64,000 nucleotides of DNA from Nonomuraea africana (GTDB taxonomy: Bacteria > Actinomycetota > Actinomycetes > Streptosporangiales > Streptosporangiaceae). This document shows positions 55,146 through 63,979 of this stretch, in pieces (within the stretch, counting starts at the first letter, position 1; the number at the start of each line of letters is the position of its first letter). The notes under the pieces are model-generated. The model searched no databases, had not been told where the DNA came from, and worked only from the letters and a program-made list of their open reading frames with translations. The stretch is from positions 4,712,001 through 4,776,000 of the forward strand of contig NZ_JADBEF010000001.1 in NCBI RefSeq assembly GCF_014873535.1, in the 5' to 3' direction. Both the position numbers and the translations under genes were made by a program.

Positions 55146-56591
55146 ATGCTTCGCACCCGCACGCTGATCGCCATCGCGATCGGCGCGTTAGCGCTGACCG
55201 CCACCCCCGCGGTCGCCTCCGCCCCCGCCGGCAACCCACCCGACGGCCTGATCAAGGCCATGCAGCGCGACCTGAACCTCACCGAGGAGCAGGCGAAGAC
55301 CCGCCTCGTCAACGAGCAGAAGGCCGGCCGTACCGCCCCCGGACTCGCCAAGCGCCTCGGCGCCGACTACGCCGGCGCCTGGGTCGAGGGCCCGGAGAGC
55401 ACCCTGGTCGTGGCCACCACCAACCCGTCGCAGCGCCGCGTCTCCGGCGCCGAGGTCAGGGTCGTCGCCCACTCCATGGCCAAGCTCGAGGCCGCCAAGG
55501 AGGCCCTCGACAAGGCGGCCGACAAGGCGCCGAAGACCGCGCCCGTCTGGTACGTCGACATGCCGACCAACAGCGTGGTCATCCTCTCCTCCGCGCCCGC
55601 CGAGGCCGAGGCGTTCATCGCGGCCAGCGGCGCCGACAAGGCGCTCGTCAGGGTCGAGCAGTCGAACGAGCAGCCCGTGACCTACGCCGACATCCGCGGC
55701 GGCGACGCCTACTACATCGGCAGCGGCTCCCGCTGCTCGGTCGGCTTCTCCGTCACCAAGCCGGGCACCAACGGCGGCTTCGTCACCGCCGGGCACTGCG
55801 GGAGCGTCGGCGCCACCACCCGCGGCGCCAACCAGCAGGCCCAGGGCACCTTCCGCGGCTCCTCCTTCCCCGGCAACGACTACGCATGGGTCGAGGTCAA
55901 CACCAGCTGGACCCCCGTCGGCGTCGTGAACGGCTACAGCGCCGGCATCATCCCCGTCAACGGCTCGACCGTCGCGCCCGTCGGCTCCTCCATCTGCCGC
56001 GCGGGATCGACCACCGGCTGGCACTGCGGCACCGTCCAGCAGCTCAACACCAGCGTCACCTACCCGCAGGGCACCGTCTACGAGGTGACCAGGACCAGCG
56101 TGTGCGCCGAGCCCGGCGACTCGGGCGGTTCCTACATCTCGGGCAACCAGGCCCAGGGCGTCACCTCGGGCGGCTCCGGCAACTGCAGCTCGGGCGGCAC
56201 CACCTACTTCCAGCCGGTCAACGAGATCCTCTCGGTCTACGGCCTCACCCTGGTCACCGGCGGCGGCAACCCGCCCACCGGCTGCCAGAACTACCGCGAG
56301 ACCTACAACGGGTCGCTGACCAACGGCGCCAACCAGTACCAGCCGAACAACTCCTACTACCAGTCGACGGTCTCCGGCACCCACGCCGGCTGCCTGGACG
56401 GCCCGAGCGGCGTCGACTTCGACCTCTACCTGCAGAAGTGGAACGGCTCCTCGTGGGCCACGGTCGCCAGGAGCGACAGCCCCAACCCTGACGAGTCGAT
56501 CAGCTACAACGGCTCGGCGGGCTACTACCGCTACCGCGTCCACTCCTACAGCGGCTCGGGTTCCTACACCCTCGGCGTGAACCGCCCATAA
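55146..56591 (+). CDS. Secreted S1 family serine protease (streptogrisin-like) with C-terminal domain
   Basis: 481 residues; AAGGAG 6 nt before ATG 55146. Signal peptide 1-25, alpha-lytic-type propeptide to about 180, mature S1 domain from about ADIRGGDAYY. Catalytic triad H217 (TAGHC), D245 (GNDYAWV) and S326 (GDSGGS) is complete, with paired Cys around each. After a Gly/Pro hinge (about 380) comes a 95-residue beta-rich domain of pre-peptidase C-terminal type (NGSSWATVARSDSPNPDESI, GYYRYRVHSYSGSGSYTLGV). The enzyme is exported as a zymogen and self-processed, for extracellular protein degradation. Confidence 0.93.
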   Translation: MLRTRTLIAIAIGALALTATPAVASAPAGNPPDGLIKAMQRDLNLTEEQAKTRLVNEQKAGRTAPGLAKRLGADYAGAWVEGPESTLVVATTNPSQRRVSGAEVRVVAHSMAKLEAAKEALDKAADKAPKTAPVWYVDMPTNSVVILSSAPAEAEAFIAASGADKALVRVEQSNEQPVTYADIRGGDAYYIGSGSRCSVGFSVTKPGTNGGFVTAGHCGSVGATTRGANQQAQGTFRGSSFPGNDYAWVEVNTSWTPVGVVNGYSAGIIPVNGSTVAPVGSSICRAGSTTGWHCGTVQQLNTSVTYPQGTVYEVTRTSVCAEPGDSGGSYISGNQAQGVTSGGSGNCSSGGTTYFQPVNEILSVYGLTLVTGGGNPPTGCQNYRETYNGSLTNGANQYQPNNSYYQSTVSGTHAGCLDGPSGVDFDLYLQKWNGSSWATVARSDSPNPDESISYNGSAGYYRYRVHSYSGSGSYTLGVNRP

Positions 56592-56602
56592 CCCTTCGCC
56601 AC

Positions 56603-56636
56603 GCGGCGGCCGCCCCCACCAAGGGACGGCCGCCGC
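56603..56636 (+). terminator. 10-bp stem hairpin after protease gene
   Basis: GCGGCGGCCG (56603-56612) pairs perfectly with CGGCCGCCGC (56627-56636) across a 14-nt loop, 12 nt past the stop codon. Confidence 0.75.
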
Positions 56637-56679
56637 CTGACGTCTCGCCCTGACCCACCCAGCCCCCGCACCTTGAGAA

Positions 56680-56771
56680 GCGTCTCCCTGAACAGACGCC
56701 CGCCGCGAAACGACTCGCCGTAACGCACCCTAGCCCCGCACTCCCCGAGGAGCGTCTCCCTGGACAGACGC
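56680..56771. repeat. 72-bp-spaced duplicate hairpins GCGTCT-N8-AGACGC
   Basis: GCGTCTCCCTGAACAGACGC (56680-56699) recurs as GCGTCTCCCTGGACAGACGC (56752-56771), each preceded by a CCCCGCAC-containing stretch. The spacer 56637-56864 holds no gene; the copies may serve as secondary terminators. Confidence 0.7.
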
Positions 56772-56864
56772 CCGCGGGCGGCCTGGGTGGGCTTGAGCGG
56801 CCTTGCCGTACAGGAAATAGAACGGAAGCGGAATAACTCTCCGTTTCACCGGGTTGCCGCTGGA

Positions 56865-57902
56865 ATGACCGATCAGATCCGGGGCCGCGCAAGAGGCGAG
56901 GCCGATGTACCGCTGTCCGTCCTCGACCTGGCCACCGTCAGCGAGGGCGGCACCGCCACCGACGCCCTGCGCACCAGCACCGAGCTCGTACGGCAGGCCG
57001 AGCGATGGGGCTACCACCGCTACTGGGTCGCCGAGCACCACGGCATGCCGAGTGTGGCCAGCTCCTCCCCCGCGGTCCTGATCGCCCACCTGGCCGCGCA
57101 CTCCGAGAGCATCCGCCTCGGCTCGGGCGGCGTCATGCTGCCCAACCACCCGCCGCTCATCGTGGCCGAGCAGTTCGCCACCTTGCACGCCCTGCACCCC
57201 GGCCGCATCGACCTCGGACTCGGCCGCGCCCCCGGCACCGATCCCGCCACCGCGAGCGCGATGCGCAGGGGCGACGCCGACGCCTTTCCCGAGGAGGTCG
57301 CCGCGCTGGCCGCCTTCCTCGACGGCGAGGCGCCCGGCGGCCTGCAGTCCTACCCGCTCAACGCCGACCGCCCGCCCATCTGGCTGCTCGGCTCCAGCGG
57401 CTTCAGCGCCCAGCTCGCCGGACTGCTCGGCCTGCCCTTCGCCTTCGCCCATCACTTCAGCGCCGAGAACACCGAGCCCGCGCTCGATCTCTACCGCACG
57501 AGGTTCCGCCCATCGCAGTGGCTCGACAAGCCGTACGCCATGATCGGCGTGAGCGCCGTCGCCGCCGACACCTCCGAGCAGGCCCGCCGCCTGGCGCGCA
57601 CGCTCGCCCTCGCCATGCTCCGCCTGCGCAGGGGCCGCCCCTCCCCCATCCCGTCCCCCGAGGAGGCCGAGGCCTACCCGTACTCCGACGTCGAGCTCTC
57701 CTTCGTGGACGGCTACCTGCGCAACGTTGTCACGGGCACCGGCCCCGAGGTCCGCGCCGGCCTGAGCGCCCTGCGCGACCGCACCGAGGCCGACGAGCTG
57801 ATGATCACCACCGGCGTGTACGGCGGCGCCAACCGCATCCGCTCCTACGAGCTGATCGCCGAGGCCCACCGCCTCACGGCCTCGCCTTCGGATTCGGTCT
57901 GA
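56865..57902 (+). CDS. LLM class flavin-dependent oxidoreductase (MsnO8/luciferase-alpha-like)
   Basis: 345 residues from ATG 56865; no strong ribosome site, so GTG 56787 cannot be excluded. Bacterial-luciferase fold with LSVLDLATVSEGGTATDALRTSTELVRQAERWGYHRYWVAEHHGMPSVASSSPAVLIAHLA, GGVMLPNHPPLIVAEQFATLHALHPGRIDLGLGRAPG, WLLGSSGFSAQLAGLLGLPFAFAHHFS and EADELMITTGVYG; HRYWVAEHH is the key family block. A flavin (FMN) monooxygenase of unknown substrate. Flanked by repeats upstream and a promoter for the next gene downstream. Confidence 0.88.
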   Translation: MTDQIRGRARGEADVPLSVLDLATVSEGGTATDALRTSTELVRQAERWGYHRYWVAEHHGMPSVASSSPAVLIAHLAAHSESIRLGSGGVMLPNHPPLIVAEQFATLHALHPGRIDLGLGRAPGTDPATASAMRRGDADAFPEEVAALAAFLDGEAPGGLQSYPLNADRPPIWLLGSSGFSAQLAGLLGLPFAFAHHFSAENTEPALDLYRTRFRPSQWLDKPYAMIGVSAVAADTSEQARRLARTLALAMLRLRRGRPSPIPSPEEAEAYPYSDVELSFVDGYLRNVVTGTGPEVRAGLSALRDRTEADELMITTGVYGGANRIRSYELIAEAHRLTASPSDSV

Positions 57903-57917
57903 ACCGGAAGCCACCTC

Positions 57918-57946
57918 TTGACGGGACAGCCCGCCATTCCTAGGTT
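57918..57946 (+). promoter_or_regulatory. Complete -35/-10 promoter ending at a leaderless start
   Basis: TTGACG (57918-57923), a 17-nt spacer and TAGGTT (57941-57946), followed after 6 nt by ATG 57953. This is the clearest promoter in the window and puts the transcript start at the start codon. Confidence 0.75.
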
Positions 57947-57952
57947 TCGGCC

Positions 57953-59959
57953 ATGACCTTAATCAGGAGACTGATCGCGGCCGGAGTGGCGGCCACCGCC
58001 GTGTTAACCGCGTCCCCCGCCTATGCCGCGCCGCCCGTCATCGAGGACCTCGGCGTGCCCCTGCAGGACGTGCTCCTGCTCGGCGGCGTCGTCGCGCCGG
58101 GGCCTGGCGGCAAGACCGTGATCTGGAGCGCGTCCTCCGGCGTCCCCGCGCACCTGAACGCCGTCGACCCCGCCACGGGCGCCGAGGTGGCCAGGTTCGA
58201 CCTGCCCGGTTCGGGCGGGGCGTGGGCGGTCGACGCCGCCCCTGACGGAAGCGTCTACTCCGGCACGTACGGCAGCAGCCACCTGTTCCGCTGGACGGAG
58301 AAGGACGGCGTCAAGGACCTCGGCAACCCCCTGGCCGGCGAGACCTTCGTCTGGTCGGTCGCGGCGGGCGAGGGCGGCACCGTCTACGGCGGCACCTCGC
58401 CGGGCGGCAGGCTGTTCGGCTACGACCCGGCGACCGGCGTGCGTGACTACGGCAGGCTCTCGCCCGCGCACGCCTATGTCCGCAGCGTCTCCTACGCCAA
58501 CGGCAAGATCTACGCCGGCACGGAGGCCCCCGCCGCCGTCTTCGAGATCGACGCGGCCAGCGGGGCGGTCAAGCAGCTGCCCGTGCCGCCCGGCCTCGAC
58601 CCGGCCGGCAAGTGGGCCTACGACGTGAACGTGGCGGCGGGCCACCTCTACGTGCGGTTCGGCGGCGCCTTCCCCGGCCCGCTGCACGTGTGGGACCTCG
58701 CCACCGGCACGTGGACCGACAAGGTCGACCCCGCGCACGGCCTGGACGTGTCACCCCCCGACGAGCAGGGGCGCGTCTATTTCGTCAAGGCGGGCGAGCT
58801 GGTCCGCTACGACCCCGCGACCAAGGCTGCCACGCCGACGGGCGTGCCGGTCACCGGCAGGGTCGCCAACACCCGCGGCATCGGCTGGACCGAGCTCGGC
58901 CTGCCCGACTACCCCGGCAAGAGCCTCGTGGGCCTGCTGTGGCGGGGCATGATGTTCCGCTACAACCCGCAGACCGGCGCGAAGTCGTTCGTCCAGACGG
59001 GCATCAGGGGTGAGCCGATCGACGTGACGGCACTGTCCGAGGGTCCTGACGGCCGCATGTACGCGGGAGGCTTCCTCAACGGCGGCTTCGCCGCGATGAA
59101 CGCCGAGACGGGCAGGCCCGAAGAGTTCCACACGTTCTCGCAGAGCGAGGACATGGTCAGCCACGACGGCAGGCTCTACGTCGGCGCCTACCCCGACGCC
59201 AGGGTCTACTCCTACGACCCGAAGCTGCCGTGGAACAGCACCGAGTACTCCCCGAGCCCCGAGCCAGACCCCGTGCCCAACCCGGCCAGGCTGTTCGACC
59301 TCGCGGCCGACAAGCAGATCAGGCCGAGGGCCATGGTGTCCGCGGGCCGGTACCTGGCCGTCGGCACCATGCCGGACCTCGGCCACCTCGGCGGCGTGCT
59401 GGCCATCTGGGACCCGGTCGAGGGCAGGCTCAGGCACTCCCAGCGCAACGTGGTCACCGACCAGTCGATCGTCTCGCTCGCCTACCGCGACGGCGTCGTC
59501 TACGGCGGCACCTCGATCTACAGTGGCCAGTCGGCCACGCCGCCCACCCAGCCGGAGGCCAAGCTCTTCGCCTGGTCGGTGGCGGAGGACAGGATGCTGT
59601 GGGAGATCACTCCCGCTCCGGGCAAGCCCGCCGTCCCGGCGCTGGCCTTCGACTCCCTGGGCAGGCTGTGGGGCATCGCGGGCGGCGAGGTCTTCGCCGT
59701 CAACACCCACCTGCGCAAGGTGGTCAAGCGGGTCGCGCTCTCCGACAGCAAGAGCTCGAGCGGGCAGCTCGCGTTCAATCCCCGTGATCGCCGGCTGTAC
59801 GGCGCGCACGCGGGCCGCTCGGTCTTCTCCCTCGACCCGCTGACCGGGCGGCACGCCGTCCTGAAGGAAGGACCCGTGCACCAGCTCGCGGTGCACGGGT
59901 CAGGAGACGTGTACTTCGCCGAGGGCCCCAAGCTGTTCAGGTATCACCAGGGGCGGTGA
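57953..59959 (+). CDS. Secreted beta-propeller protein of about 668 residues, unknown function
   Basis: Signal peptide 1-26 (ASPAYAAPP). The rest consists of about ten or more repeats with the pattern G-x-Y-x-G-T/A-x-x-G-x-L-x-x-Y/W-x-P (SVYSGTYGSSHLFRWTEKDG, TVYGGTSPGGRLFGYDPATG, RMYAGGFLNGGFAAMNAETG, VVYGGTSIYSG), so one large or two smaller beta-propellers of PQQ/SMP-30/WD40 type. No Walker, heme or lipobox motif. Extracellular; possibly sugar- or polymer-binding. Alone on a strong promoter with a terminator after it. Confidence 0.83.
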   Translation: MTLIRRLIAAGVAATAVLTASPAYAAPPVIEDLGVPLQDVLLLGGVVAPGPGGKTVIWSASSGVPAHLNAVDPATGAEVARFDLPGSGGAWAVDAAPDGSVYSGTYGSSHLFRWTEKDGVKDLGNPLAGETFVWSVAAGEGGTVYGGTSPGGRLFGYDPATGVRDYGRLSPAHAYVRSVSYANGKIYAGTEAPAAVFEIDAASGAVKQLPVPPGLDPAGKWAYDVNVAAGHLYVRFGGAFPGPLHVWDLATGTWTDKVDPAHGLDVSPPDEQGRVYFVKAGELVRYDPATKAATPTGVPVTGRVANTRGIGWTELGLPDYPGKSLVGLLWRGMMFRYNPQTGAKSFVQTGIRGEPIDVTALSEGPDGRMYAGGFLNGGFAAMNAETGRPEEFHTFSQSEDMVSHDGRLYVGAYPDARVYSYDPKLPWNSTEYSPSPEPDPVPNPARLFDLAADKQIRPRAMVSAGRYLAVGTMPDLGHLGGVLAIWDPVEGRLRHSQRNVVTDQSIVSLAYRDGVVYGGTSIYSGQSATPPTQPEAKLFAWSVAEDRMLWEITPAPGKPAVPALAFDSLGRLWGIAGGEVFAVNTHLRKVVKRVALSDSKSSSGQLAFNPRDRRLYGAHAGRSVFSLDPLTGRHAVLKEGPVHQLAVHGSGDVYFAEGPKLFRYHQGR

Positions 59960-59968
59960 TCCGAGTGC

Positions 59969-60005
59969 GCCAGGGCGACGGGGACACCGCCCTCGTCGCC
60001 CTGGC
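59969..60005. terminator. 12-bp stem bidirectional terminator
   Basis: GCCAGGGCGACG (59969-59980) pairs perfectly with CGTCGCCCTGGC (59994-60005), 13-nt loop, between convergent genes. Confidence 0.8.
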
Positions 60006-60019
60006 ATCCGCCGGACGGC

Positions 60020-60919
60020 CTACTCGGGCAGCTCGTCCGTCCACCCCGCAAGGAGCTTCGCGCTGCCGTCCGGCACCCAGGCCACCCCTCCGTCCGTGGT
60101 GACGAAGAAGTTGGCGTCGCGCACCTGCGAGCTCTCGGGATCGACGACCAGCCGCGCCTGCCTCACCTGGCTTCCCTCCGGCAAGGTGATGCGCAGGCCC
60201 TGCCCGCCCTCGACCGCGCCGAGGCTCTCGACGTTCGGGTAGGCGGCGATCGCGCGGAAGGCGGCGGCGCGCACCTCCGGCGGGGCCGGCAGCTGGCACA
60301 CCAGGGAGATCAGCCCGTCGAAGACGAACTGCTCCCGCATGGCGGCGTCCGGCCGTCCGGCGCTCGTCCTGACGTCACTGCGCTCCAGGTTGCCGGCGAT
60401 CCACGCCTTCAGCGCGTCGGGCTCGGTCGGCAGCCCCTCGAGCTGCTCGAAGGTCACGTCGGGCCCGCCCAGCCGGAACGGGACGGGCCGGCGGATCTCG
60501 ACCACCTCACCCTTCGTCTTCGCTCCCCTGAACCAGGTCCTGCCATCGCGGCTGGTCCAGCTCTCGAAGGGGGATCCCTCTCTTGTGTCCGTCCTGACGT
60601 GCCAGTAGGCGCCCGTGCCCTCGGGAACCCGCTCCGCCGTGGCGGCGGCCGCGAGCAGGACGTCGCGGGCGGACAGCTGGGCGGCGGCGGGCGGGCTGTT
60701 CGGGGTGGCCGTGGGCGCCGTCGTCCCCGAGACGATCACCACCGCCGCCGTGGCCGCCGCGGCCGTCAGGCCGAGGCCCGCGATCAACAGGCTCGGCCTC
60801 CTGTGCGCGCGCACCGGGCCGCGGATCCTGTGCTGGAGCCGCCGCCTGCTGCGCTCGATCACCTCGGCGGACGGTTCGGGCTTGGCCAGCACGGTGGCGA
60901 GAGTCCGCAGGTCATCCAT
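60020..60919 (-). CDS. CU044_5270 family protein (sigma-factor-associated membrane protein)
   Basis: 299 residues; AGGAGG 6 nt before ATG 60919. A cytoplasmic 40-residue N-terminus (LATVLAKPEPSAEVIERSRRRLQHRI) precedes one membrane helix (about 43-65) and an extracytoplasmic domain (GTGAYWHVRTDTREGSPFESWTSRDGRTWFRG, FDGLISLVCQLPAPPEVRAAAFRAIAAYPNVESLG). The CU044_5270 family typically sits next to an ECF sigma gene. Here it overlaps the sigma stop by 8 nt. A role as regulator or sensor for that sigma factor is likely; no classical zinc anti-sigma motif is present. Confidence 0.87.
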   Translation of the reverse strand: MDDLRTLATVLAKPEPSAEVIERSRRRLQHRIRGPVRAHRRPSLLIAGLGLTAAAATAAVVIVSGTTAPTATPNSPPAAAQLSARDVLLAAAATAERVPEGTGAYWHVRTDTREGSPFESWTSRDGRTWFRGAKTKGEVVEIRRPVPFRLGGPDVTFEQLEGLPTEPDALKAWIAGNLERSDVRTSAGRPDAAMREQFVFDGLISLVCQLPAPPEVRAAAFRAIAAYPNVESLGAVEGGQGLRITLPEGSQVRQARLVVDPESSQVRDANFFVTTDGGVAWVPDGSAKLLAGWTDELPE

Positions 60920-61538
60920 TGACTGCCTCCTGATCGATGACGTCGTGGAGCTTGGTGCGCGCGCGGCTGAGCCTGGAGCCCACCGTGCCGGGAGAGATGC
61001 CGAGCGCCTCGGCCACCTCGTCGTAACTGAGCTGGCCCAGGGCCACGAGCAGCACGACATCGCGCTCGCCTCTGGACAGCGTGGCGAGCGCCTTCGCCAG
61101 CTGCGGCTGCATGCGCTGGGCGGTGACCGAGGTGACGACGCGGTTCTCGTGCCCCTCGGCGTCCGGTTCCGGCCCCAGGCGGGCCAGCGCCCGATAGTGG
61201 CGCGCCTCCTTGCGCTGGTGCCTGGCCACCAGGTTGGTGGCGATGCCGTACAGCCAGGGCCGGAGACTGCCGCGTTCGGGATCGAACCTGTCCCGCCCGC
61301 TGAAGGCGGTCAGGAAGGTGTCGGCTGCGATGTCCTCGGCCGCCTGCGCGTCCAGCCGCCCCGCCACGTAAAGGTAGATGTCGCGGAAGTACCGGTCGTG
61401 CACGAGGGTGAACAGCTCGGGATCGCGCACGAACCGGGCGGCGAGCTCGGCGTCCGTCACCTGTTCGCCCACGCCGGCGGTCACGTCGCTGTCTCGATCA
61501 TGTGCGGGTGCCTCCCGTGGTGCAGGGTCGACTGTCAC
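60912..61538 (-). CDS. ECF-type RNA polymerase sigma factor
   Basis: 208 residues from GTG 61538. Region 2: FTLVHDRYFRDIYLYVAGRLDAQAAEDIAADTFLTAF; region 4: LAKALATLSRGERDVVLLVALGQLSYDEVAEALGISPGTVGSRLSRARTKL. It directs core polymerase to a small regulon, probably including its own operon. The C-terminal codons overlap the CU044_5270 gene. 61539-61645 upstream shows no palindrome and no further gene. Confidence 0.93.
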   Translation of the reverse strand: MTVDPAPREAPAHDRDSDVTAGVGEQVTDAELAARFVRDPELFTLVHDRYFRDIYLYVAGRLDAQAAEDIAADTFLTAFSGRDRFDPERGSLRPWLYGIATNLVARHQRKEARHYRALARLGPEPDAEGHENRVVTSVTAQRMQPQLAKALATLSRGERDVVLLVALGQLSYDEVAEALGISPGTVGSRLSRARTKLHDVIDQEAVNG

Positions 61539-61645
61539 CCACAGTTCGCCGCAGCCCCGAATCGTCTTCCATGACAGGCCGCCCGCACCCCGGAGGCGGC
61601 CGCGCCACGGCCTGGTGAACTCGGCGAGCCTGCCGGGCTCGACGG

Positions 61646-63979
61646 TCAGCGCAGGCCGATGCCGATGAGGCAGGTGTCGTCGTCGGTGTCGGAGCGGTTG
61701 TGGGCGAGCAGGTGGTCCAGCCGCGCGTCCAGTGTCGCGGCGTGGCGGCTGGCCGAGACGAGGAGCTGCCGCTGGGAGTCCTCCAGCGTCCGGTCGGTCC
61801 GCTCGATCAGGCCGTCGGTGTACATCAGCAGCGTGTCCTCGCGCCGCAGCTCGATCCGGCCCTCCTCGAAGTCGGCCTCGCTCACCGCGCCCAGCAGGAT
61901 CCCGCCGATCATGGGCAGTTCGGCGGCCCGGTCGTCGCGGATCAGGATGGGCGGCAGATGTCCCGCTCGGGCCCAGCGCAGCACCCGGGTCCCGGGGTTG
62001 TAGAGCGCGCAGATCGCCGTGGCCGTGAAGTTGTCGATCATCTGGTGCGCGACGAGGTTCAGCCAGGTCATGAGCTGGGCCGGGCCCGCGCCGGTGACGG
62101 CGAGCCCGCGCAGGGCGTTGCGCAGGACGACCATGCCGGTGGCGGCTTCGATGCCGTGCCCCGCGACGTCGCCCACCGACAGCAGGATCTGCTTGGACGG
62201 CAGGACTATGGCGTCGTACCAGTCACCGCCGACCAGGTGCTCCTTCTCCGCCGGTCGGTACCGGACGGCGATCTGCAGGTCGAAGGCGTCCATGGGACCG
62301 CGGCTCGGCGGCATGATCGCGTGTTGCAGCTGGAGCGCCAGACGGTTCCGCTCGGCGGCCTGCTGTTCGCTCTGGACGAGTTGGTCCTGCGTGGCGGCCA
62401 GCGCGACCTCCGTCCAGTGCTGGGCGGAGATGTCCTGGTAGACGCCGCGGATGGCGAGCAGGGTGGCGTGGTCGTCGAAGACAGGTTCGGCGACCACGCG
62501 GATATGACGGCTGATGCCGTCGCTCCTGCGCAGCCGGAAGGACACCGAGGCGGATCGCCGGTGGTGCAGCAGCGTGCGCAGGAAGCGGCCGACCTCGGGA
62601 ACGTCGTCGGGGTGGGCGTGCTCGGCCAGCCGGTCGATCGGGATCGGCGCCGCCGACCGCTCCAGGCCGTAGAACTCGAACAGCTGCTGGTTCCAGGTGA
62701 TCTCGCCGAGGACGGCGTCCTCCTCGAAGCCGCCGATGCGGCCGAGGCGCTGGGCGTGCTGGAGCAGCCGCGCCAGGCGCGAGGTCTCGTCGAGGATCGC
62801 CCAGACCACCAGCACGCCGCCGCCCTGGCGGCTGAGGCTGAGGCGCATGACGACGCTCAGCGGCACCTGGTCGACGAGGGTGGTGAGCGCCATCCGGTCG
62901 GCCCTGAACGGCTCGCCCGTGGCGTAGACGTGCTGGACCTTCTCGTAGATGCCGCCGTCGCCCGCCAGCAGTGGATAGGTCTCCAGCAGCAGTGCGCCGA
63001 CGACCTCGCCCCTCGGGCGTCCCGCGGGGTCCAGGAAGGGGCCGTTGGCGTGGCTGACGCGGAAGTCGACCAGGTGGCCCTCGCCGTCGAGGTGGGGCGT
63101 CAGCACCAGCGCGGGATCGTGCAGGCCGTCGGCCAGGTCCACCAGTTCGGCGTAGCCGTCGCCCGCCGCGGCCCCCTGCTGGCCCGAGGGCGCCTCGATG
63201 GTGTGGGCGACCAGCTCGGCCAGCGCCTCCACCTGCCTGCGGATCTGCGGCGACTGCGGTTCGAGGTCGTCCGGCCAGCCGATCTCCAGCACGCCCAGCA
63301 CCCGGCCGCCGGTGCCGGCCGGAACGGTGACGCGCCCTCCTGACAGCTGCCGGTGCCCGATGGTGGGCGGCCCCGCCTGCCGCAGCGAGTCGAACCAGAC
63401 CGTGCGGCGCTCGGTCAACGCCCTGCGCGCGGCCGTGGTCACCCCCGGCGGCACGTAGTGCCAGCGCCTGGCCTCCTCGGCGCTGAAGCCCGCGTAGCCG
63501 GCCAGCCTGAGCGAGGCGTCGGGACCGGCCACCCACACGGCGACGGCCGCCGCGCCGAGCGGCCCGAGCGCGTGCTCCAGGAGCGAGACGGCCACCGCCT
63601 GGGTGTCGGGGGCGTGCACCATCCCGTGCTCCGCGGCGCGCAGCCGTACCGCGGGGCTGCGGGTCTCGGCCGGTACGGCGTCCGCCAGGACGTCTTCCGC
63701 CACCTCGGCCAGCCGGTCGCGCGCGGCCTGGTTGATGAGGTCGGCGGCGAGCTCGAGGGGCGAGACGCCCGCCTCCTCCGCCAGCGCCGCCAGCTGCCGG
63801 GCCGCCTGGGTCGGCCCGCACCGCAGCCGTTCGATCAGGATGCCCCTGGCGAGCTCGATCAGCGCCCGGCCGTCCGCGGCCTGCTGGGCCTCCTGCACCT
63901 GACGGCGCAGGCGTTCGATCGTGGCGGCCAGCCTGCCGATTCCAGCACGCTCGCCGTCCGGCTCAGAGGGAGGCTGCAC
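61646..63979 (-). CDS. Multi-sensor SpoIIE/PP2C phosphatase: ANTAR-GAF-PAS-PAS-SpoIIE
   Basis: 777 residues; GGAG 6-7 nt before GTG 63979. ANTAR-like helices at about 30-85 (ALIELARGILIERLRCGPTQAARQLAALAEEAGVSPLELAADLI), GAF at about 115-265, PAS-type regions at about 280-395 and 405-535 (GRIGGFEEDAVLGEITWNQQLFEFYGLERS), and a PP2C phosphatase at about 560-775 with VGGDWYDAI, SVGDVAGHGIEAA, LLMYTDGLIERTD and DDDTCLIGIGL, whose metal-binding Asp residues are present. It should dephosphorylate an anti-anti-sigma (STAS) protein in a partner-switch cascade. No such partner is in the window. An RNA-binding ANTAR fused to a PP2C is a known actinomycete arrangement. Confidence 0.9.
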   Translation of the reverse strand: MQPPSEPDGERAGIGRLAATIERLRRQVQEAQQAADGRALIELARGILIERLRCGPTQAARQLAALAEEAGVSPLELAADLINQAARDRLAEVAEDVLADAVPAETRSPAVRLRAAEHGMVHAPDTQAVAVSLLEHALGPLGAAAVAVWVAGPDASLRLAGYAGFSAEEARRWHYVPPGVTTAARRALTERRTVWFDSLRQAGPPTIGHRQLSGGRVTVPAGTGGRVLGVLEIGWPDDLEPQSPQIRRQVEALAELVAHTIEAPSGQQGAAAGDGYAELVDLADGLHDPALVLTPHLDGEGHLVDFRVSHANGPFLDPAGRPRGEVVGALLLETYPLLAGDGGIYEKVQHVYATGEPFRADRMALTTLVDQVPLSVVMRLSLSRQGGGVLVVWAILDETSRLARLLQHAQRLGRIGGFEEDAVLGEITWNQQLFEFYGLERSAAPIPIDRLAEHAHPDDVPEVGRFLRTLLHHRRSASVSFRLRRSDGISRHIRVVAEPVFDDHATLLAIRGVYQDISAQHWTEVALAATQDQLVQSEQQAAERNRLALQLQHAIMPPSRGPMDAFDLQIAVRYRPAEKEHLVGGDWYDAIVLPSKQILLSVGDVAGHGIEAATGMVVLRNALRGLAVTGAGPAQLMTWLNLVAHQMIDNFTATAICALYNPGTRVLRWARAGHLPPILIRDDRAAELPMIGGILLGAVSEADFEEGRIELRREDTLLMYTDGLIERTDRTLEDSQRQLLVSASRHAATLDARLDHLLAHNRSDTDDDTCLIGIGLR

